Assembly: GCA_963724705.1 (NCBI GenBank)
Contig: CAVRVS010000006.1
Span: 930,001-994,000, forward strand
Origin: DASQPR01 sp963724705
GTDB lineage: Bacteria > Actinomycetota > Actinomycetes > Mycobacteriales > Micromonosporaceae
Length of the DNA stretch: 64,000 nt
Reading direction: 5' to 3'
Of this stretch, positions 61,099 to 64,000 are shown piece by piece. The translations under genes were made by a program, and so were the position numbers. Numbering within the stretch: the stretch's first letter is position 1; each line of letters opens with the position of its first letter. Below the pieces are notes generated by a model. It saw nothing but the letters and a program-made list of their open reading frames with translations, did no database searches and was not told the origin of the DNA.

Positions 61099-62385
61099 CT
61101 AGACGAGCTCGTGCCGGATCACGTTCTCGTCTCGCCCGGGGCCGACGCCGACGACGCTGACCTGGGCGCCGGACAGCTCCTCGATCCGGTCGACGTAGCG
61201 GCGTGCGTTGTCCGGCAGGTCCTCCGGGTCGCGCGCCTTGGAGATGTCCTCCCACCAGCCGTCCATCTCCTCGAAGATGGGCGTCGCGTGATGGAAGGCG
61301 GTTTGCGTCATCGGCAGCTCGTCGTAGCGCACGCCGTCGATGTCGTACCCGACGCAGATCGGCACCTTCGCGAGCCCACTCAGCACGTCCAGTTTGGTCA
61401 CCACGAGGTCGGTGATGCCGTTGACCCGCACCGAATACCGGGCGACGAGCGCGTCGAACCATCCGCAGCGACGCTCGCGGCCGGTCGTCGTGCCGTACTC
61501 CTGACCGACCTTGAGCAGGTGTACACCGTTGTCGTCGAACAACTCGGTCGGGAACGGGCCGGCGCCGACCCGGGTCGTGTACGCCTTGATGATGCCGATG
61601 ACCTGCGTGATCTTCGTCGGCGGTATGCCCGATCCGACACAGGCGCCACCGGACGTCGGGTTGGAGGAGGTGACGAACGGATACGTGCCGTGGTCGACGT
61701 CGAGGAGCGTGGCCTGCGCGCCCTCCAGCAGGACCGTCTTACCCTCTTCCAGGGCGCGAGCCAGCGCGAGCCGCGTGTCGGCGATGTACGGCTTCAGCCG
61801 CTCCGCGTACCCGAGGTATTCGTTCGTCACTGCGTCGATGTCGATCGCCTTGCGGTTGTAGACCTTCACCAGAATCTGGTTCTTCTCGCGCAGCACGAGT
61901 TCGAGCTTCTGGCGCAGGATTCCGGGGTCGAGGAGGTCCTGGACGCGGATGCCGACCCGGCCGACCTTGTCGCCGTACGCCGGGCCGATGCCACGGCCGG
62001 TGGTGCCGATGCGAGCCGAGCCGAGGTAGCGCTCGACGACGCGATCGAGGGCGCGGTGATGCGGCATGATCAGGTGCGCGTCCGTCGATATCAACAGGTT
62101 GTCGCAGGACACCCCGGCCTCGGCCAGCCCGTCGATCTCGGTGAGCAGCACCTTCGGGTCAACCACGACACCGTTCGCGATCACTGGCACGCAGCCCGGC
62201 GTAAGCACACCGGAGGGCAGTAGATGCAGCGCGTACTTCGTGCCATCCGGGGTGATCACCGTGTGACCGGCGTTGTTGCCACCCTGGTAGCGGACGACGT
62301 GGCTGACACGGCTGCCGAGCAGGTCGGTAACCTTGCCTTTACCCTCGTCGCCCCATTGCGCGCCGATGACGACGATCGCTGGCAT
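61099..62385 (-). CDS. purA: Adenylosuccinate synthetase
   Basis: GTP-dependent synthesis of adenylosuccinate from IMP, first step to AMP. 428 residues: IGAQWGDEGKGKVTDLL, YQGGNNAGHTVI, GTTGRGIGPAYGDKVGR, EGAQATLLDVDHGTYPFVTS-SN and TTTGRERRCGWFD are all present. ATG 62385 has GGAGAGGCGGAG upstream. Open frame beyond this start is an out-of-phase shadow of the divergent lipid-kinase-like gene. Confidence 0.96.
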   Translation of the reverse strand: MPAIVVIGAQWGDEGKGKVTDLLGSRVSHVVRYQGGNNAGHTVITPDGTKYALHLLPSGVLTPGCVPVIANGVVVDPKVLLTEIDGLAEAGVSCDNLLISTDAHLIMPHHRALDRVVERYLGSARIGTTGRGIGPAYGDKVGRVGIRVQDLLDPGILRQKLELVLREKNQILVKVYNRKAIDIDAVTNEYLGYAERLKPYIADTRLALARALEEGKTVLLEGAQATLLDVDHGTYPFVTSSNPTSGGACVGSGIPPTKITQVIGIIKAYTTRVGAGPFPTELFDDNGVHLLKVGQEYGTTTGRERRCGWFDALVARYSVRVNGITDLVVTKLDVLSGLAKVPICVGYDIDGVRYDELPMTQTAFHHATPIFEEMDGWWEDISKARDPEDLPDNARRYVDRIEELSGAQVSVVGVGPGRDENVIRHELV

Positions 62386-62494
62386 TTTCTCCGCCTCTCC
62401 GCGGGGCGTGCCACGCGGCAGATGAGCGCCGGGCATCCCCCGGTACGTCAGGCTAACAATCAGATGGACCGAGACGTGTGAGGAGGCCCGCATC

Positions 62495-63478
62495 GTGGGC
62501 GCAGGTGGCGGCCGTGATCGCGAGGTGATCATCCTGAGCCTCGGGTCGGCCGATGCATCTTGTGCCCACTCCGGTGCTGAGGCACCGCTACGCGTGCCCG
62601 TCCTGGCGTGCCGGGACGTGCTCACGGCCGGCGGCGCGACCGTAGACCCGGTGACCGCCAGCTCGGACGACGAGATCGACGCCGTACTGGCCCGGCTCGA
62701 CGGCCCGACTCGGCCCGACGGCCTGACCTGGCCGGCGGGCGCCGCCGACACCTCCGCCCCTGGGCTGATCGTCGCCGTCGATTCGGACGCACAACTGCGG
62801 GCCGTCTTGCGCCGGATGGTCCGCCGGTGGGCACCACCGCCGAGCCGGCGTCCAGCCGATCTCGTGGCCGGACGTACGGTCCCGGATCTTCCGCCCATCG
62901 GGCTACTTCCGCTGGACGTACGCGGACCGGCCGCCGGCCGCGTCCCGGACATGGTCGACCGGCTCCGGCTGCCCCGGGATCCGGCCGAGGTCGCCAAGGC
63001 CGTGCTGGGCGGCGACGTACGACGGATCGACCTGCTCCGGACCGATGGCGGATCGGTCACGGTCCACGGCGCGCTCCTCGGCGGCGTCGACGCCAGCGGT
63101 CGGGCCGCAGCGTGGCGGGGCCGGGTCGAACTCGACGACACCGTCCTCGCCGACGGCAAGGAGCCGGTGCTCGCGTGCGCGGTAGCCAACGCCGACGGGT
63201 ATGCCCACCTCGATGATCTGCCCCTCGCGCCAGCCGCCGATCCGTCCAGCGGCACGGTCGCCGTGGCCGTCGCGGTGCCCGTCCGGGCCGGGTCGCGCTT
63301 CTCGTTCCGAGCGGGAGCGGCCGACATTCGCATCGAGGTGCGCCGGGCAACCGGACGCGCGGTCTCGGTGACACCCACGGCCGATCTGCCGTACGTCGAC
63401 GACGGCGTCCAGGCCACGCTCACCCGCAAGCGGGCGTGGTGGGTCGAGCCGGGGGCATGGGCGGTCTACGGGCGCTGA
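62495..63478 (+). CDS. Lipid-kinase (diacylglycerol kinase)-like protein
   Basis: 327 residues. It lacks the clear GGDGT motif of DgkB/YegS kinases (SSDDEIDAVLARLDGPTRPD and LIVAVDSDAQLRAVLRRMV occupy the position), so it may be inactive or divergent. The C-terminal part (GRAAAWRGRVELDDTVLADG, then GSRFSFRAGAADIRIEVRR, TADLPYVDDGVQATLTRKRA) resembles the lipid-binding half of that family. In Streptomyces a gene annotated as a diacylglycerol kinase lies beside purA, which supports the assignment. GTG 62495 with GAGGAG site. Confidence 0.6.
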   Translation: MGAGGGRDREVIILSLGSADASCAHSGAEAPLRVPVLACRDVLTAGGATVDPVTASSDDEIDAVLARLDGPTRPDGLTWPAGAADTSAPGLIVAVDSDAQLRAVLRRMVRRWAPPPSRRPADLVAGRTVPDLPPIGLLPLDVRGPAAGRVPDMVDRLRLPRDPAEVAKAVLGGDVRRIDLLRTDGGSVTVHGALLGGVDASGRAAAWRGRVELDDTVLADGKEPVLACAVANADGYAHLDDLPLAPAADPSSGTVAVAVAVPVRAGSRFSFRAGAADIRIEVRRATGRAVSVTPTADLPYVDDGVQATLTRKRAWWVEPGAWAVYGR

Positions 63479-63517
63479 CCGCAACCGCCGCAGCCCATCC
63501 GTGCTTCTCACCCAGCG

Positions 63518-63934
63518 TCAGACGCGGGCCAGAAACTCGGCCGCCGTCGGATCGCAGTCGCGCAGGAACTCGGCACAGCGGGCCGCCTCGTCGGATTCGC
63601 CGATGACGCCGGCCGCCTCGCCGAGCACGTAAAGGCACTGGAGGAAGCCTTGGTTGCCGGGATGCGTCCACGGCACCGGACCGAATCCCTTCCACCCGTT
63701 GCGCCGGAGTTGGTCCAGGCCGCGGTGATATCCGGTGCGGGCGAACGCGTACGCCGTGACGGTTTCCCCGACCGCGAACGCCCGAGCCGCCAAAGCGCCC
63801 CACGCCGCGCTGTAGCTGGGGAAATGAGCGGCCACGTTCGGCAATGTGGCATCCGTGGCGGCGGCGAGTTCTGCCGCCGCGGCCGGGTCGTCCGGAATTA
63901 GGGTCGCCGGCGGTTCCGGCATCAGGTTCTGCAT
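63518..63934 (-). CDS. DUF3151 protein
   Basis: 138 residues: VAAHFPSYSAAWGALAARAF, AYAFARTGYHRGLDQLRRNGW-KGFGPVPWTHPGNQGFLQCLY is the DUF3151 core, and the protein ends ARCAEFLRDCDPTAAEFLA. It is an all-helical actinobacterial protein of unknown function, often near purA. ATG 63934. Confidence 0.85.
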   Translation of the reverse strand: MQNLMPEPPATLIPDDPAAAAELAAATDATLPNVAAHFPSYSAAWGALAARAFAVGETVTAYAFARTGYHRGLDQLRRNGWKGFGPVPWTHPGNQGFLQCLYVLGEAAGVIGESDEAARCAEFLRDCDPTAAEFLARV

Positions 63935-64000
63935 AACGATGATTCAACCCTGTTCGCCGCGGCCGCGTGCGGCACTCCCCCGCCAGACCGAGGCGGGCCG

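Noticed and set aside
61099..63429. A 776-residue frame ending in purA
   Set aside because: Its first 348 codons are antisense to the lipid-kinase-like gene and lack any domain; purA starts at ATG 62385 with a good ribosome site.

Overview
The window is high-GC chromosomal DNA from an actinobacterium. Support for this: a bldC gene; two DUF397 genes beside an XRE/DUF5753 regulator (common in Streptomyces, Micromonospora and Frankia relatives); a valine-dehydrogenase-type gene, DUF3073, purM and purF in the order I remember from Streptomyces; a fadA2-fabG4-htdX-like fatty-acid locus and an lprG/P55-like lipoprotein-transporter pair of the kind known from Mycobacterium; many GTG starts; and several apparently leaderless genes with a TANNNT box 6-7 nt before the start codon. 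I cannot name the genus. No insertion sequence, prophage, CRISPR array or rRNA was seen.

Layout. 1-6.1 kb: a partial spermidine-synthase-like gene, alr and ddl (overlapping), a VOC protein, an MBL-fold hydrolase and a CapA-type protein. 6.2-9.3 kb: carotenoid/isoprenoid genes crtB, crtI, idi. 9.4-10.9 kb: a frameshifted polysaccharide-deacetylase lipoprotein, then tRNA-Glu, tRNA-Asp, tRNA-Phe. 11-18 kb: secreted/membrane and regulatory genes, gluconokinase flanked by two DUF397 genes, an XRE regulator, a possible leader peptide with attenuator-like hairpin, and an LCP ligase. 18-24 kb: a leftward acyl-CoA operon (3-hydroxyacyl-CoA dehydrogenase, enoyl-CoA hydratase, thioesterase), a small DxDxDG-repeat protein, and a PrsW-type protease pair. 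24-34.6 kb: bldC, conserved hypothetical, vdh, a toxin-antitoxin-like pair, DUF3073, dienelactone hydrolase, a radical SAM/SPASM enzyme with an overlapping aromatic-rich small peptide gene, purM, purF, SCP-like gene. 34.7-44.8 kb: a membrane protein with a Tyr/Gly/Asn/Gln low-complexity tail, comB-like gene, then purL-purQ-purS, a GDT1-family transporter, purC and purB. 45-57.3 kb: lipid metabolism (thiolase, FabG4-like, MaoC, TetR regulator, SCP2, acyl-CoA dehydrogenase, LprG-like lipoprotein, MFS exporter, alpha/beta hydrolase). 57.3-64 kb: purD, a frameshifted sedolisin protease, purA, a lipid-kinase-like gene and DUF3151.

How they work together. Nine genes of de novo purine synthesis (purM, F, L, Q, S, C, B, D, A) lie here, most of them leftward and several coupled by 4-nt stop/start overlaps. 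The lipid block appears to share a regulator: the TetR gene has two adjacent 16-bp palindromes (TTAC-N6-GTAA type) at its start, and a near-identical site lies between the divergent thiolase and fabG4 genes. The most interesting possible new system is the radical SAM/SPASM plus small-peptide pair (29.66-31.08 kb), which looks like a minimal cyclophane-type RiPP locus. Two secreted-protein genes carry single-nucleotide frame disruptions that are either real decay or sequencing errors.
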